Assembly (NCBI GenBank): GCA_907163375.1
Contig: CAJQUW010006977.1
Coordinates: 310,001 to 374,000, forward strand
DNA from: Prostheceraeus crozeri
Lineage: Eukaryota; Platyhelminthes; Polycladida; Euryleptidae
Direction: 5' to 3'
DNA length: 64,000 nucleotides
The translations under genes and the position numbers were made by a program. Position 1 is the first letter of the stretch. Each line of letters starts with the position of its first letter. Under the pieces are notes generated by a model. That model was given only the letters and a program-made list of their open reading frames with translations, was not told the origin of the DNA and did no database searches. Below are positions 44,201 to 59,200 of this stretch, piece by piece.

Positions 44201-47200
44201 ATTCAGGCATATATGTCGGTTATTTTCAAAGAAGAATGAGCAATGTCCTTCACTTAACGCAACTGGGACCATCATCGTACCTCTTGTGATGAAATTAGAG
44301 GCACAGAAGCAACTCAAAAATGTTGGTCATCAGAAACCTCTTCATGAAACAACTTAGTAGCCGCAACGTCACACCTGACTGATAGCGATTCCATCTCATA
44401 TTCTATGAATGTGCTTGACATATCAGCCGCATTGTCGTGTTATGAAAATGTTAAGAAACAAAGTCTTTCTCATAGCATCCATCACAAAATGTCACAGGGC
44501 CTCTCACCACTTGCTAGAAGAGGTAAAGTACATAAAGTCTTAACGTAGCCCACATATTTCATTCGCTCAGTAATAAATGATGTCATTATAAAGGAATAGT
44601 CCTGCCTCTAAAAAATGGAAGTACTCAGATTTATTATCAGCGCTGGCCGATACACCCTAACGCTTGTTTTGAGGTTCCTTGATGATGATGCGTCTATATT
44701 CTTTAGAAATAGGAATCAGTGCAGTCAATTCATATGAAATACGGTCACATGAATACAGTCAAGCTATGAAAAAGAATATCACAAGTCATTTAATTAACGA
44801 CGCATTTAAGAGAAAAGTGAATCGCTACGTAACTTCAAGTGAGTAAGTGGTACACAATACTTTTTAGAACAATGCAGTTTAGGAGGTATACATAGATACA
44901 AGGGATGAAGGCAATCATTAGAAATATCCCACAAATTAAGCGACAAGGAGACTCGGCGCAGATGAAGTTCATTTCGAGCACATCAGCGACTCCAATTCTC
45001 ACTGCTGAACTCACAACAGATAATGCAGTGGGCACGATCACTAACAAGTCGCAAAATCCTCACTTGCTTTTCCTGTAGACGTACAAAGAGTGGATAGCAA
45101 TATTCCATAATCTAACGAATGCATACAACAAAGAAATCATGAAGTTTTCTTGGGCAACGAGTGGTTTCAGCCGTCGCAGTATATAGAGCCTTTGACCACA
45201 CTTTCGGCGAACACAATCAATATGGGTTTTCCAGCTTAATTTGTCGTTGAGAGAAAAACAATTAATTTAATAATTTAAATATAATTTAATAAAATTAATT
45301 TCATCTCAGATACATATTCAATGTCATCGGTAATAAGAAGACGTACAAGGTGTCGCGCAATTAGCATGTACCTCGATCTGCTTTTGTTAATGCTTAGCTC
45401 ATTATTTAAAAGGAATTATTCTTGGGAGGATGATCCCTCCATGAAGCAAATGCCACTCTCCCTCACTGAGAGCTTGAACGGTACTGCTGACAGTTGTACT
45501 CTTACCAGGGGATGTAGTGCTCTCAGTCCAGATACCCTTCCTGCCGACAACCAATGACAACGTCAAAACTCCAAAAAGCGAATAAAAGATCACCAGACGA
45601 AAGTACTTAACCGCCGCATCATTGAAAACACCCCACTATCAAAAAGCCACCTGTATTGACATGAAAAGGAGCGTGTGGATTTTCAATGCCTACATTATAT
45701 CAGGCTTCATGTGATTAGCTCAAGTCTTGCGGTGCAAGATAGATTGATCAACTAAAATTTCTATCGGTCAAGGATTTGGGAAGGGAGTTTGGTTTGTTAC
45801 CTCGCACTTCAATTGAAAGGTAAACTATCACACAAGGATTTTTCGATGGATAGGGCTATCATCTTCGTTATTATCAGCATATATCGCGTGTGAATGCAGT
45901 TGTCCCGAATTCTGATTTCAAAAGTCCTCTTTCAGTTCTCAGAGCACAGTCATGAGATAAGTTCAGTGAAAGGTTTTAAGATGAAAAGGAAATGTTGTTT
46001 GAAAACATTTTCGTGTATCTTTCCTGTATTAAGGGATTGAGTAGCTATTATAATGCTGTTAATTAATATTCCATCATATTATTGTTATCACAACAACTTG
46101 GGATGTAGGAAAGTGCCTGCCTGCCTATGACTCGTGCCTGTGAGGCGTTGAGGCCGCACAGGATAGGAAAGTGGCTATGATTTATAATGACTTCTTAACT
46201 TTGTTGTACGGTATTATGCTGATAAAATTGCATACAAAATACTCAACGGCCGACTGATCAAATCCTCATGTTTCAACCGACACAGGTTGTCGACGCTATC
46301 TCATATTTCATTCCTTGCTAGTGTTTGATTGACTGTCAGAGGCTGTAAACACAAATCTGTGCGGCTGACATTTTGTGACGCTCAGTGACAGGGAAATTAA
46401 ACAGACAGTCAGACTATGATATCGTTCATTGTGGCAATTACTAGCACCGAGCTTACTGATTGTTTTCTGTAGTCCTCGTACATTATGTGAATTAAATACA
46501 ACATCGTCATCCGATAACTTCGTCATATCAATACACGTCACGTTGGAGACGTATCCGAGGAACGTGGTCAGGGAACCACCAACATCACCTTTGTCTCAAG
46601 CATGCAGTTCACTTCAAAGATACTGATGCCTGTTTCAGACCTTCTAAGCAAATATGTGAGATAATTAAGTAAGTTCCATCTAACAACTCATCATCAGAGT
46701 TTAGTGACATGCCGGTGAAAGGGAAGAGATCAGTACTTCTTCGACCGTTTAATTGAATGATGAAATGAAGACATGCATGTGCAACTGGTATCCAAATACC
46801 GTATTTCTTTGAATATGAGACGCCCTTGAATAAGGGACGCCCTCGAATAAGAGACGCATCTGTGAGAGGAAAAAATTTAATAAGAGACGCCCTTGAATGA
46901 GAGACGCATCCGTGAGAGGAAAAAATTTAATAAGAGACGCCCTTGAATGAGAGACGCATGTACAAAAAATAGACTGCTATAGACATATTACATGCAGGCT
47001 ATTGTAATGTGGTAGCTACATCCGCCTGAGAGATTATTAGGCCTACTTATCTTAGTAAAATAAGTCAGTCTACTAGTAAATACCGGGTATCATGACCAAT
47101 ATTGTATAATATATAAGGCTTCTTGTTGTTGTACATACGTACATGCAGGCCTATTTAAGGTTACTTCATCTACCATTTAAGGAGGCATTATACGGTAGCT

Positions 47201-50200
47201 TCCTTTGCATTTGGAGTCATGTACCTGTCGGTAACTTTTGCTGTAAATACTACTTGATTATCGGTATTTTCGTTTCGGTAAATTCAGATCTAGTCTACAT
47301 GTATAGTGGCCAACATGTACTGGTATATGAATGTATTAGATGAGTCTACAAGATATGCTACTACAAACCATAAAACTCCTTTCATTTCCAAAATATCTGA
47401 ATTATGATAAAGCGTGTATATGTAAGAAAAATTACTGGCGAAATTTGCCCATGACATAGGCCTAGGTGATGAATGCAAAGGTTACCTAAGAGAATAGTAG
47501 CAAAAAACAAAGACATCTTTTTCTAATGAAAGAATGAAAACTTGAACATTTGATAAATAAGAGACGCCCTTGAATAAGAGACGCATCAACCAGGGATCTG
47601 AAAAAATAAGAGACGCGTCTCTTATTCAAAGAAATACGGTACATGAATCAGAATGAGTAGCAAGGTGATGGGAGAAGTAAATGAGCGCATTCTTGCCTTA
47701 TCTGTAATGCCCGGCGCTTTTCACATTTTTCAGGTCGGTCGGTATCGGAATTTATAGGAACAGCAAACAAGATCACGTGTGTGAAGTTCGCGGAACCAAT
47801 TTTCATTATAGCAACTTCTACTTTATCAATTTCAGCCTCTTCATCACGAATCTGGTCTCAGAACCCGCAAAGTCGCAGTCGGTTTTTGAGAAATTCAAGT
47901 TCAGAAACGAAAGTGGTTCCGCTGAGAAATTGCAGGAACTAATTTCTAAATTTCGCTGATAGGCGCAGTAATTTTGTTACTTTTTGATTCAATTTGTTGC
48001 CCTGATCACAAATATGTGCTTCATTTTTCATAACAATGCAGTATTCCAGCCGGAAATCCGAATTATGATTTTCATGCAATCTGACTGTGAAGTCAGCGGT
48101 GCCATTTTTTTAATCTTAAGAATTTCTCAGATTCTTAAGATTTCGCAGATTTCCGGTTAAAAGCTCCCTTGTTAGGATCAAGTAAGTAGTGACAAAATAT
48201 AATTTATTTATTGCACTTATCAACGAAACTAAGAAATTGGTACCGCCGGATCGTTCCGCTAACTTCACACACGCAACAAGATAGTTTTCATTGATATTTT
48301 ACATCATGAATGCTCCCCCTGAAGCGAAGTTACACGTAATAGACAAACATCACTCCAACGATTTGAGGTATTGAGTTATACCGTACTTGACGCATTTCTT
48401 CGTTTAGTGTCCGCGGCTATTCGAAGCCATTAGTCTTGGCAACTAACGCGGTTTGCAATATGTAGGCACTTGCTGTCTGAGTTTTGAATTGCTAATGTTA
48501 TTAGTCTTGCATATTAAGGAAGACCTTCATTTTCAGTAGTCCTCCATGTATGAATTATTTAATTTAACACATTAAAACTTGCAGTATAAACCTTTTGATG
48601 CTGTAAATTGGATGATCATCAGTTTAATCCCAACTCAAACGACTCTCATATTGTTGTTGTCATTTCAATTGTAAAAGAATATCTTTTAAGACAGACATGC
48701 ATTGTACAATGCATGTACTTAAAAAGCAATTGTTACGTCAGAAATGAAGTCAATTGACTGCCATCACACATCGCTTTGATATAATACGATTCTTCTCCAT
48801 GATTCTATATAGATCTATTCGACTTGGCTAAGCTACGTTAATGAAAATGGCCCTAATGTTGCAGGGTCAATACAATCACATCGAAAATACCACACACACA
48901 CACCTGAGAATTGCAAAATCTGCGATTTTAATTGCCATGGATGGGATATGAACTTTTCAATAGTAGCCAGCCTCGAATAGTAACCGCAGACAAGAATAAC
49001 AGACTTTATAATAAGGCGAAGACACCGACCAGTTTTTCGAGTTTCCCTTTGTCTTATTCACTCCGACAACAACAGGATTACAATCCTGGATTTTACTGAG
49101 TATGTAATGATAACATATCGAGCCAGATGCTGTATACTGTGTGACTATCAGTGATGGTGTCTTGACAGATAGTTGCTGTAAATATCGAATGACAATAATT
49201 CGCATAATCCAACAGAACTTTACCCCTACAATTGAAAAGCAAGTGACATGTTGGACGTCATGCTCTAAATTTACACATTTAGAAATTCGTCATACAAATG
49301 CTTTCATATCAGTGCTAGACGTCGATAACCTCAGAGGTACTTGACTTTTGCATTCCACGCAGATGATGTAGATTTATCAAACAACTGCACGCATGTGCTC
49401 GATTACAATGACCTGTAATCAGTACAACGTCTAATCTGACGAATTCACAGATATTGACTTCCTATATGCTTCCTGTCAACTCGTACTATAAAGGTATTTA
49501 CGTGCAGGGATGCGGAGTCGGAGTCCTATCATTATTGCTGGAGTCAGAGTCGGACTCCGGCCTATAACTAGACGCGAAATATAATACAAACAAATTATTT
49601 ATCCTCGTGCATAGCTGTCACTGTCTTGATGTCAACTTTCTCCGTCAAACAAAAGTACAGAGACACTGCTGCATGCAAAGCTTGTAATAGTTTAGGGAAT
49701 GAACCGTGAAAGTGAAAAAAGAATTGTCTTTTCACTTGGCGATTTAGTAGAGAAGACAAGCCTTCCTAGCCTCGATCACACCTACACACCAAAGGTCACA
49801 TCAGAAACAAAAATGAAATACTAGTTTGTTTGAGAACATTGTCCTTTTACCCTCACGTTAATCGTTTATGTGATTTCTCCTCTAATGCGCATATTTAAAT
49901 CGCAAGTTTACTCATATTTTTTGGAGAAGGATGGGGGATTTTCCTGCCTGGTAGAGACTGGAGAAAAGCCGTGTGAAGCACACATCAGCAAGATGGGATG
50001 AGCAGAATTGCGTGCATCCAACTTAAAGCGACATTTGACAAACTTTCATCGAAAATGATTGACAATTGATGCAGCAATGATCACTAAAGATAGGTTCAGA
50101 TAAGCCTATAATGATCTATGATGTAGGTTGACATCTTTTTCAAGAACTAGGCTATATATATATATATACTTGCCACCCGGAGTCGGATGATAGGACTTCG

Positions 50201-53200
50201 CATCTCTGTTTACATGCACAACATGTGAAGTACGTCTGTGAAGGCAGCTCCGGATTCATACAAATCAGATAATCCGTAAATGATTAGTAGAAAAGATTTA
50301 TTTGACAAAAATTGTAATGCAGTCTTTCAACGCACAAAACTGTAAGATAGTAGGATCGATTTCACCGGTCAGGCTGATGACTCAACAGTGTTTGCACACA
50401 AATGTACATCAATATAGGCCCTACATTGGTCAATATATTGAGTCCATAGACCGCAGAAGCAAATTTGATGAAATTTAAAATCGAAACTCACTTGTGGATC
50501 ATTAAAACAATCTCATTTGAATTAAATGTATCTAAGTAATCAAGACCGAAAAATGCACTGGCAACATGTAGCCGATATCCAGTACGTAAACATCAATGAT
50601 CCCTTTGCGAGATGCTACAATGAAGGAGTACAAACACACTCGCAATCATATTGGAATAGCATTCTTAAACGGATGGTGACATCAGCACGTTATAGCATAG
50701 CTCGGCGACAATATCAATTTTGAAAATATATCAGCTCACTGATATGCGCGTACATGTGCATCTTTCAAGACAAAAGGCACATGCTTCAAATCCGCGTGGA
50801 CTAAAATTTGGACGAACTTATAAAAGTGTAATGATAGTGTGCACATTTCGTGTGCGTAAAACTCCTTAGAAGCAGTGGACTAATGGTTCTCATCGACTTG
50901 GCGTAGAAACTGTGAACAATTACATGTACTTGCTCGCTTGTCAGTGTAATCCTAAAGATGATAAATAACTTTCTCTGCTGTAGACTCGTCCATTTCCTTG
51001 CCTCGTGACATGCGGAGTCTCGTTTATCTCCAATGTTAATGTTTCTGTCACAACAAAGTTTGATCTGATATAGAGAGGTTGTTTTTCTCTCTCCTCCTCT
51101 GAGAGTGGGCTAACTTTCCACAGAAACCTTGTAAACATTCAGTCCACCTACAAGTAGGCATCTCAGTGTATTCATTCATGAAGTCACATCTTCCAGGCGA
51201 AGGTTGTGCTCCATGTTGCGCCATTTTTCATATTACTTTCTGCTAAATTTGCGAACGGTTCTAGCGTTTCTCCAAGCTTTTCAGTCATCACATCAGGCTC
51301 TCTTCTGTCTTCCCCTGTCTCTTTTTCCAACAATCATGCCGCAAATTGCATCAACTTGTCACTACTGCCTCTCAAAACGTGATCAGCAAATTTAGGTTTC
51401 CTCCTTGTCAAATCAACTGCCCCGCATACCTCGTTGGCTTCCGTTCATAAAATGCTCTACGTTTTAAGTTTTCAAAATTCTTTAATAATACCACATTTGT
51501 AAGGCATTATATATTAGAGATTATTTGTTTCCTCTAAGTCCTTGAATCTTATCTTATATCAAAGAATTTCTTCACATTTATAAAAGACAAATTTTGTAAT
51601 GCATTTTATTACACACTCAGTGTATTAATGTTCTTTTATAGAGATAAACGTGCCAGGACTAGGGTTCAAGAAGCTATGTTTTATAATGCTTTAAAAGCTA
51701 CTTTTTGCAGTTTTCATTGTTGTGATTTTTCAGATTTCACATCACTTTCTTCACATCGTAATATTTACCGTATCACTCTCTTCAATTTGGCCGACCTATT
51801 AAATGAATCAACGACCTCAGATTTGCAATAAATCCATCTGCGATGTCGATAAAAGACTATTCGCAAGCTTCATGTTATACCCTGTCTTCCGTCGCACTTC
51901 TAATATTTACCAGCAGCGACTCAATAAAAGTCTTGCATTCCGAGCAATTACAAAATAATCGGTAGATAACGATAACGCATGCAGTTGTAACTTTCATTCA
52001 TCAACAGAACTCTATCAACTTCCTTCCCACGCTAAAAGAATACCGATAAATGAAATGGGAAACTATCCGAGTACGCCAAATTTATTGTTGTCCTCGAACA
52101 CTATTGATCGGTACAGTGACAACAATGCGATTTCTTGTATCAAGATGTCCAGACAGTGCGAATACAACCTTCAGATATTCATCAGAAAGCCTGTGTCATG
52201 CTCTCATCAATTATTAGGATCTCACTTAAGGATTAAAGACAGAGATTATTTTTAAAGTAGAAATTGAAAAACATCATTTTTTAAGATATGCTGAAAAATG
52301 GGGAATCTTCGCCATAAAACAAAAAAATATTTAAATAAATCAGTTAAGTAATCCGGAATAATTTATTTGATGTAAGCTTCTATTGAAAAACGGTGGTTGT
52401 AATAAATATAAAGCACAGTTTTATAAAATTGATTATTGATGAACACAACTTTCCAATAGATAAGGAAATATTTAAAATCCCCACTGTGTCCGAATACTGC
52501 AAATATGTTTCTCACAAATGATGAAAAAAGTGAAAATGTCTTTATACCGGTATTCGACCATGGTGTGTTTTTAACAATTGAACGGTTTTGAGCTATGTAA
52601 ACAGAGTACGACTGTAAAACAATGCTAAAAGTCTGGTTTTTGTCCGCGGTGTAGACAAGCTCGTGCCTTCGTCATTAGGCCAACCCACGGTCACAAAAGG
52701 AATGCGAGAGAAGATATCTGTAAGTGCTATCGACATCTTTTTGTTCTGCTATTATTGACAGGATGATACTATCACTGATTTCGTTGCCAAGCTGTGTACC
52801 TGCATGTCATTCTACTACGTCATATAGAATATCTAAGAACATACTCATGATTGTCATTAGATAATGAACTGTCTCTTTAGATATTCCGTACTAGACGATA
52901 TCTTTGTTGCCAGTCGTGAAATTCTGTTATTTAAAAGGATCGTTTTGTCAACGTCGTAATGTCAGGTACCTAGGAGACTTCTCTGCATGTTGAATATCGG
53001 ATTTTAAATCTGTCCCTGGGTTTGTTCGGGTCACGAATTAGGTGAATTCCTGTTCCCTCCTGAGATCTGCATACATTTCTCACCATGAGGCATGTTTGTC
53101 TCCTGTCCTTCAACTATATCCACTGATTCTTTTGCGCACATTCTTTCGCCTTGTTTTGATTACAAGTATGTGACAAATTTAGTTTGTCAGCAGCAGTCAA

Positions 53201-56200
53201 ACGAATGTGTTAAGCGGTGTGCATCTGCAGCTAGGATAGTGGCAATTGATGAACTTGTTGAGCGACGGTTGTCAGATTGCATAATCGGTATATATCCAAG
53301 AAGCTTCCCTGACATTCGTTAGGTTGACTACCACTGTCTGCTTGCTATTAATAATTGAATTTCAAACTCTTGTCAGTTGGATACAGCAGGTATGCAACTT
53401 ACAATGCAGAATTTTGCAGGGAACATAGAAGGTTCAAATAGACTAAAGTTATCAGCAGATAGGCTACCATAGGAAATTGAGCAACGGCGACACCGATTAG
53501 AAAATGTTATCATCGTTGACCTGAGGAGAAAGATAACGATTTCTTAGAAGAGAATACGAAACATGACGGAAACTGTTGAAAGAAATCGCCAGTTTTCCTA
53601 AATTGAGACTGAAGATGTAGAGAGCAGTCGAATCGGAAAACCCAGTCAATTGAAAGTAACTTTCAGTAACTCTGATTAAGGAATGGATCTTCGGAATTCA
53701 AGACAACTGAGGAATTCCGCTTCTTCTAATGTGTTCATCCAGCGAGATTCTGCACCTCATCAACAGGAACAAGGTGAAGATCTTCGTAGACAGCTGAAGG
53801 AAAGAAAGGACAGGATGTCGCAATTTCTAGCAAAGTACATTTGAAGTCTTCTATTCAAACTTTGTGCTCATTATCATCTCCGCCTACGTAAGCCACGCAT
53901 TCGCATATCAGAGCACAAATGTTCTCTCCAAGTCTGCTCACATTTTTGCAGCTTCTGAAACCTGCTTCACAGCAGAAGTGTATAATGATTGCGTTTCTAT
54001 AAACCACTGGCCCCTTTTTCTAGATAATTGACATGATGGTCTCAAGGTAGCAGCGTTGCCGTCTGGGTCAGATCGTCCTCGCATCGGAAATGTTATTCGT
54101 AACACCTCCAGCATAAGGAGCCACCTCCTAACTAATCTTGATGTTGCATTGCTGCGTGATTTCGATCGCCTGAACGCTGCAGATTTATGCGGTTCTCGTG
54201 ATTTTCGTTGACACTGTAACGGAGCCGACATCACCCTCTGCCATTCTTGATTTCGCTCTTCTGTCATATCCCTTAATATCTCAGTGCAATGCTTCTGTGG
54301 TTCCACCGGCTTCAGATCATCGAATAATGATATGTCTTGAAAGTTTGCACGAATGTGGAGAGACTTTATAATTTTACGCGAATCATTTGTAAACGGGGTT
54401 TTCAAATCTTGAAAGATGTAATATTTTTACTTACATGTGACATGCACTTGACCATGGAGGATAAGTGTGAAATTTTGTCTGACATCATTAATGAATACCT
54501 TCTGACACTATTCCATCTTCATCAGCAAGTATGATCTCTCGTGACAAACCCCACTTATCAAATCGTTTATCCGGTGGCTGGCATTTCACGAAGGAAGTTG
54601 CGTAGCTCATGAAACCTCTTGAACCCACAGAAAAACTCTTCTATTTCGGACTATAAGGAAATGTACATCGGAAGCAATACACAGCTCTGAACATCTCTGA
54701 CAAGTTCAAAACGAAGTCAAGAGCAGCAAAATTTTGTTGTTCGGCGTATGTTCTCAAAACTTAGCGATCAATCAGTTTACAAAGCTATTGAATCAGTTCT
54801 CAGATAAGTCTGCTTGCCGAATCGACGACATCTGGGGGCTGCTATCAAGCAACTTCCTGGAAACGCACTATCAGCGTCGTGTTTATAATATTCTCCTCAC
54901 TTTGAAGGCACAAAAATGTCCTGTGTAAGACAGAATTCCGACCATTATATAAAAGAAAGCTGCTTACATTCTGGTGTAGCCAATCAATCATGGAATTAAT
55001 TGCTCTGTATTGCATCGGAGTTTTCCGTAATCATGGAAGAGTGGCTCCATTTCTCGTGTTCCAAAATCATTCCCAGTCTCTGTCGAAAGGCTGCACCCAA
55101 TCACTTCACTACCAATGATATCCAAAATTTATGAGAAGTCAGTCTTTCGGTTCTCTTCAGTTCGCCAACGGACGCTCATCCTCAACATCGTCAGCAATTA
55201 TTTGCCTACACGAAACAGTCACGAACCTGCTTGACTATCCAGAGGTGATGGATATTGTCATTCTTGCCTATGATTTTAGCCGAGCCTTCGATCAGATCGG
55301 ACACATCATCATCAACTTTTGATAAACAATCATTCACCGGTTGGTTTTGTTATGTGGCGTAGCGACCACTTATGCAACAGAATCCAAATAATCACATAGC
55401 CATTTTTCAAAAATAATTGAGCACTCCCCTTTTTTCAAAGCCGAAATGTAATTATACTCAGGTAAAAAATGTTTCGGTCGTCTTGATTTTTATCAAGGAT
55501 ATCAAGAATATATTTACATTCCGGCCTTAAAAAAGGAGTGCTCAATTATTTTTGAAAAATGGCTAAGTCAATTGCCTCCCATCTGCTGCTATCAATGTTA
55601 AACAGTGACAGCTTTTAGCTATTCGATTAGCCAGCTCCTAGTCGTTTCCGGAATACTCCACGGATCAGCAATGGTCACAGATAGCACCGCAATGATCAAA
55701 TATGTCAATGACTGCAGCACGTTCATTGCCTTAACGTCACAACTCAGACTCATTTGTCAGGGAGAACACTGTTATATGAAATCATGGTCATTGTCAGTCG
55801 GCTTAAATCTGAATATCCTAAAAAGCAGGCTTCTGTGGATTCCAAAGACCAAAGACGATGCTCATAATGTCCTCGGAGTTCACCTAGCGACAGATTTGAA
55901 ATGGAACAACATTGAAAAGTTGATGAAGTAATTAAGCTGGCTTCGCAGCGCATGTACGCAGATCTTTCTTCAGATTACAATCCCACAGGCAAGGTCACCA
56001 ATGTCTCATTCTTCCTCTTCTTGAATGCTGCTCTCCATGGTTAGTTGGTTGAATAAAAAGAGACTAAGAAATGCTTCAGATTATTCATCGATGAGCTCAT
56101 AGAATTCATTGCCGTGTTCAGTGCCTTTTAGGGAATTTTCAGTAGGAATGGGGGCGTAATGTGTCTTCGAAAGTGTTATTGTAAGTCTTCAGGAAGCGCA

Positions 56201-59200
56201 TCCGGACTAAAAGTACTGCAACGCTCTAGAGAAGACTGACTATGTCAGCACCGTCCAAGCCCCCAGTATGGGGGAGTAGCGACGTTAGAGCTTTCTTTTT
56301 CCAGTGGGAGTGCAATCTGTCGGTAGCCCTACAGTCCGTGTTGAGTGAACGCAGGTCATGGATGTACTTCCATGGAATCGACTATGTATTTGCATTTTCT
56401 GCAATACTTTTTACTGTTAATTATTTCATAGTCATTGCTTGATGTCCTATTTTCTTTTTTCTTTCGACGCAGAAGAGAATTTCCTTTTCTCCACTGCAGT
56501 TATACTTTCAAACAATACGCACGTGGTGCATTTATCAAAATATTTCTCAATAGAAGATAGAAGATAATTTTTTTCCGTGATTGTAGCACCAAACACACAG
56601 CCACTTTCGAAGTTCACAGCTTGTGTTGCAAGATAACAAAAGCAAATGTTTCATCTAATGGTTCACTTTAATCTGATAATTTCCCATCTATTCCCCTTAT
56701 TAGTAGGAGGTCACTCAGATTCAGTTAAATGTCAATGCGAAGGTGAAATGGAAGTTCTCTTCAAGCCAACAATCAAAACGTTCAGAATCCGAGAAAACTT
56801 CTGGAATAATTCGGAAGTTGAAATGGTCACCGAATTTCGTATATTTAGTAGTTATTCATGATTCGTACAATTATCAGATTCATCAATCACAAATCAATGC
56901 AGAACGATACGTCAGTTGCCGATTACATCACGTTAGAGAAATTGAACTGAATCAAGCTCTGTCAGTGCATGCATCGATCCCAGCAATGTACGTTGCATTG
57001 ATGACAATCATTTCGCAACCATCAATTCGGATGCTGAATTTGTCTCATCATTTTAGAGCTTGGCCTGTGAAATCAGCATTCATAAAATTAAGAAATGAAA
57101 TTCACAACAACATTCAAGCACTGCCATGAAAGTCGCAGTCAGTAGACGATAATTCAGGTGTCCAGACCTGCCAACAGTCCCGGGTTTTTTAGAGCTGTCC
57201 CGGATGTCCCGGAGAAGTTAAAATTCTGTCCCGGATTTTGAATTGATTAACCTAAGATGAATTCTAGATCGTTTAAGAACGCATATTTCAAAAATTTGCG
57301 CTGCGCGCGCAATCCTAAGATAAGGAAACACGCATGATGATGAAGTTTGTGGATTTCTTAGTGGCATTGTCTTTTCACGCTGATGTCTTTTATTAATCAT
57401 TATGTAGCCCGGATGTATTTCCTTCTATTGAGTTTAAAAAGGTAGTAAGTGTTTTCCAAATTTGCATTCCAGTTTTTGCGACGAATGCTGTTAATAAGAT
57501 GGGATGTATCTTCTGATCTTTCTGTTGAAGAGACTTGAGACCATACTGTTGACTTGTAAACGTCAATTATGCATAATCATTCTTGCAATATTTGTACATT
57601 TTCTGAATTTAACCAACGACAGATTTAACTGTTAGGATTTCAAGAGTTGCTCTACATCGAAATGTTTATTCATTCGATCATTAGCCATCATAATCGACAA
57701 AATTCGCCAAGTCTTGTAGACCTTTAGTTTAACATTTTTATGGTCCACAGTTGCCTATTATTAGGTAACAGTTGCCTGTTATGAAATAGACGTATCATTT
57801 ATCAGTGATATTTATTCTACTTTTGTTTCCAAATCATAAATGAAGTTGAAAAGCTGATGAAATGGGATTGCTACTCGACCATCTTAGTAATACCGTAAAT
57901 ACCCGCATATAGGACGCACTTTTTTCTTTAGAAGTCCAGGTGCGTCTTATCCATGGACACATTTATTATAAAAATAATGCATTTATCAAAAATCAAAAAT
58001 TTCTTGTAGACATTTCATACTTGCAATATTTGTCAATATTTATCAATATTTTTGACTGACCGGATGAGTGAGTCATGAATCAGCACACACTGCGATCGTA
58101 GCAAATGAGTGGAGATGACTTAACTTAATGACACCGTTTCTATAAAAAATAATGGAAATTAAGGATTAAAGTTAGGATGCGTCCTATACGCAGGCACACA
58201 GTCTTTCCATCGCTTTTGGGGTCAACTATCCACTGCGTCCTATACATGGTATCGTCCTATACGCGGGTAGTTACGGTAATAAAATTTGTCCCGGATTTTC
58301 ATGTTCCAAGGTTGGCAGGTCTGGGTTTCATTCTCTACGTAGAAAAGTGTATAGGCGTCACGAAATCAATATACATCAATGTGTCACACCTGTGCTCACT
58401 ATGACACTGTTATTTTTCGTGTTTCAGACAATCATGTTTTCTAGTGAAAAATTTGTGATTATTGGATTGCTTTTTGTATTATGAAATGTAAAATGCGTCA
58501 ACGCACTTTTTTTATTAAACTTTGAAATATATTTCACCGATCTGACCTTTCACGAAAGCAAAAATAATGACTGAAAATAAAAACTGTTGTTTTTTGTATG
58601 ATAGCATATTGCAAGCTAAGAATGAAAGCTTTTGAATTGTGCGCATCGTGATAGGAAGACCTAAGAATCGATTGTTTTAGGTAGCACGTAGAGCAATTCG
58701 CAGCCATGACTATATTCCGTAAATCTGTCCCCGCGTCACAATATTTACTGTCTGATAATTTGACCTTTAGTGAGAGAATGTGATGTGACAGCGGACTTTC
58801 ACTATGCGAACAATAGTGCATATATCGAGCTCGATTGTTGTCTAAGCAAACGATGCAGTGGGCTGCTCTTTCAACTTCGTCTGCCGTTGGATAATTTTGG
58901 GCACATAAAGAAAATATGTTTATGAAAAAGTTGTACTAAAAGAAGTAAAAAATTAAGTCTGCAAACCTTTGGACATCAGTTGAGATCCAAAACTCGTCAG
59001 GTCATCTCAGTCTATTTCTTTTTGCTTCCTTAGGATTGTCATCTGTTCGTAAGTCAGCATTGCTTTTTCCTTCTTCGCTTGAGTATCTGAATTGTGAATA
59101 TCGTTGCATTAACAATGATAATGTGATGATAGATGCTGGGAACTGAAATTGCGATGACTCCACCTAACTCTCATGGATACTTGTTCTACGTGTATGGTGA

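Noticed and set aside
45321-45557. 78-codon ORF in intron 4 as an extra exon
   Set aside because: No domain similarity and no good flanking splice sites in phase with exons 4 and 5.
53938-54405. 155-codon - strand ORF near the LINE
   Set aside because: Composition and lack of motifs suggest an antisense frame. The LINE motifs are on the other strand.
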